Source: Buxus sempervirens
Taxonomy: Eukaryota; Streptophyta; Magnoliopsida; Buxales; Buxaceae
Direction: 5' to 3'
Assembly: GCA_947561395.2 (NCBI GenBank)
Contig: OX387193.1
Coordinates: 4,216,001 to 4,280,000 of the forward strand
DNA: 64,000 nt
Shown here: positions 62,972 through 64,000 of the stretch, piece after piece
Layout of the letters: each line of letters starts with the position of its first letter
Position numbering within the stretch: the stretch's first letter is position 1
The notes under the pieces: generated by a model
What the model saw: the letters and a program-made list of their open reading frames with translations, nothing else
Databases searched by the model: none
Told to the model about the DNA's origin: nothing
Made by a program: the position numbers and the translations under genes

Positions 62972-63751
62972 GTGGCACTAGTTAATATTGTTGTCGGTTC
63001 TCATGCATGGGTCGAAGATCCAGTTTTGGAATGGATTGATGGGGAAGTTTTTCGTATTAATGGTCAGGAGGTTCATGTCAATCTTACAAATGGAAAAACG
63101 GTAAGTGCTTCCATTTTATGTTGCAGTACATTTGAATGGACATTTTATGCGAATGCAAAAACAAATAATGCAACTAGCTAGAATTTGGCATCACAATCCC
63201 TTTAGATAATGTGCAGTTAGTGTTCAGCTCCATCTTCCTGTCATCCTTGCTAAAGAAGAACGTAGATATTTCTGCGCACACAAAGTGAATGCATACATAT
63301 ATGTTATAAAACCATTATCTTGACACGGTTTGGTATTAGTATTCTGATTGGCTGGCTGGATAAATACAGGTTACCACAGATATATCAAAAGTGTTCCCCA
63401 AGGATACTGAAGCCTCTCCTGGAGGTGTAGATGACATGAATAAACTTTCGTATTTGTATGAACTTGGAGTTCTGCAGAATTTGGCGACTAGATATGAGCT
63501 TAATGAAATCTATGTGAGAAATTTGCCTTATTTAATTTTCTTTTCCATTCTTATTTAGGATGATTATTTTCTTATGATGCTAAGACTTCATTTTTACTTT
63601 CACAGACATACACTGGCAATATTCTTATTGCAATAAACCCGTTTCAAAGATTACCCCATATGTATGATATCCACATGATGGACCAATACAAAGGAGCAGC
63701 ATTTGGGGAACTCAGCCCCCATGTTTTTGCAGTTGCAGATGTTGCATATAG
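62972..63751 (+). CDS. Myosin XI heavy chain, N-terminal motor exons (runs off the window)
   Basis: Exons 62972-63100, 63370-63513 and 63606-63751 read in frame: [13 protein letters not shown] (SH3-like N-terminal subdomain), [50 protein letters not shown] and [20 protein letters not shown]. This is the start of the motor domain of a plant class XI myosin, an actin-based organelle motor. The ATG lies in an unlocated short upstream exon. The next exon, with the P-loop GESGAGKT, would lie right of 64,000. The normally conserved YLHEPGVL reads YLYELGVL, with two changes in an otherwise invariant motif, so loss of function is possible. Whether this belongs with the displaced tails is unknown. Confidence 0.75.
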
Positions 63752-64000
63752 GTGATTACAGTTTCTTTATTTCAGAGATACTGTGGTGTATTTGGCTTTA
63801 ACACCTAAACTTGATTGTTCGTATTTTGCAAGTTAAAAATTATTTTGACCGAAACATGGTGTTTGGTTTTGTGGCCTGTGACAATTTTAGGAGAAATGGG
63901 AACAGAAGATCCACCAATTTTTCATGAAATTTTCTCAATGTATGGCGAAAAAATTGAGAATATCACAAAATAAGCTGCAGTATACTTGTAATAGAAGATA
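63752..64000 (+). other. Start of the next myosin intron
   Basis: Begins GTGATT after the AYR codons. No AMINEGKS-type exon was found before the window ends, so this intron is longer than 249 bp. Confidence 0.6.

Noticed and set aside
1-64000. CRISPR arrays, bacterial operons, rRNA or tRNA clusters
   Set aside because: The window is plant nuclear DNA with spliced genes. No such structures were found apart from one weak tRNA-like SINE candidate.

Overview
The window is nuclear DNA of a flowering plant, most likely a eudicot. It is AT-rich, its genes have many short exons with GT-AG introns, and the recognisable proteins are plant families: a plant importin-beta-like ARM protein, myosin XI, ABI-like 1, NUP107 and a plastid protein like Arabidopsis At5g03900. 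Ty1/copia, LINE and hAT-type remnants fit the same picture. The species cannot be named from the sequence alone.

Layout. 1-7,885: four head-to-tail copies of a 2,123-bp repeat, the first three almost identical. 7,886-11,674: transposon-rich DNA with a 1.19-kb non-autonomous hAT-like element, GC-rich GGACCGG segments, a 50-bp palindrome and a LINE RNase H remnant. 11,675-18,011 (+): thirteen in-frame exons of an importin-like gene that lacks both its start and its end. 19,559-22,979 (+): the globular-tail (DIL) exons of a myosin XI gene, decayed. 23,700-24,265 (+): a copia gag fossil. 24,589-31,881 (-): a complete plant WDR91 homologue, 15 coding exons and 632 codons, with a textbook U12-type AT-AC intron. 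34,259-37,396 (-): an ABIL1-like gene lacking its 5' exon(s). 38,090-40,245 (-): a copia gag-pol fossil. 40,720-41,030 (-): a LINE 3' remnant. 41,674-41,743 (-): one NUP107 exon. 42,084-47,261: about 2.4 diverged copies of the same 2.1-kb repeat, inverted relative to the left array. 48,592-55,680: a second copy of 16,577-23,684, carrying the last two importin exons and the myosin tail. 56,700-57,430 (-): a PWWP/HUA2-like relic. 58,463-60,882 (+): six decayed exons of an At5g03900-like gene. 62,972-63,751 (+): N-terminal motor-domain exons of a myosin XI gene that runs off the right edge.

Most genes here are fragments brought together by duplication, inversion and transposition. The WDR91 homologue is the one demonstrably whole gene. 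The ABIL1-like gene is open along everything present but lacks its N-terminus. The two 7.1-kb duplicates share some lesions and each has a private stop codon. The order of events was therefore decay of the myosin tail, then duplication, then independent decay.
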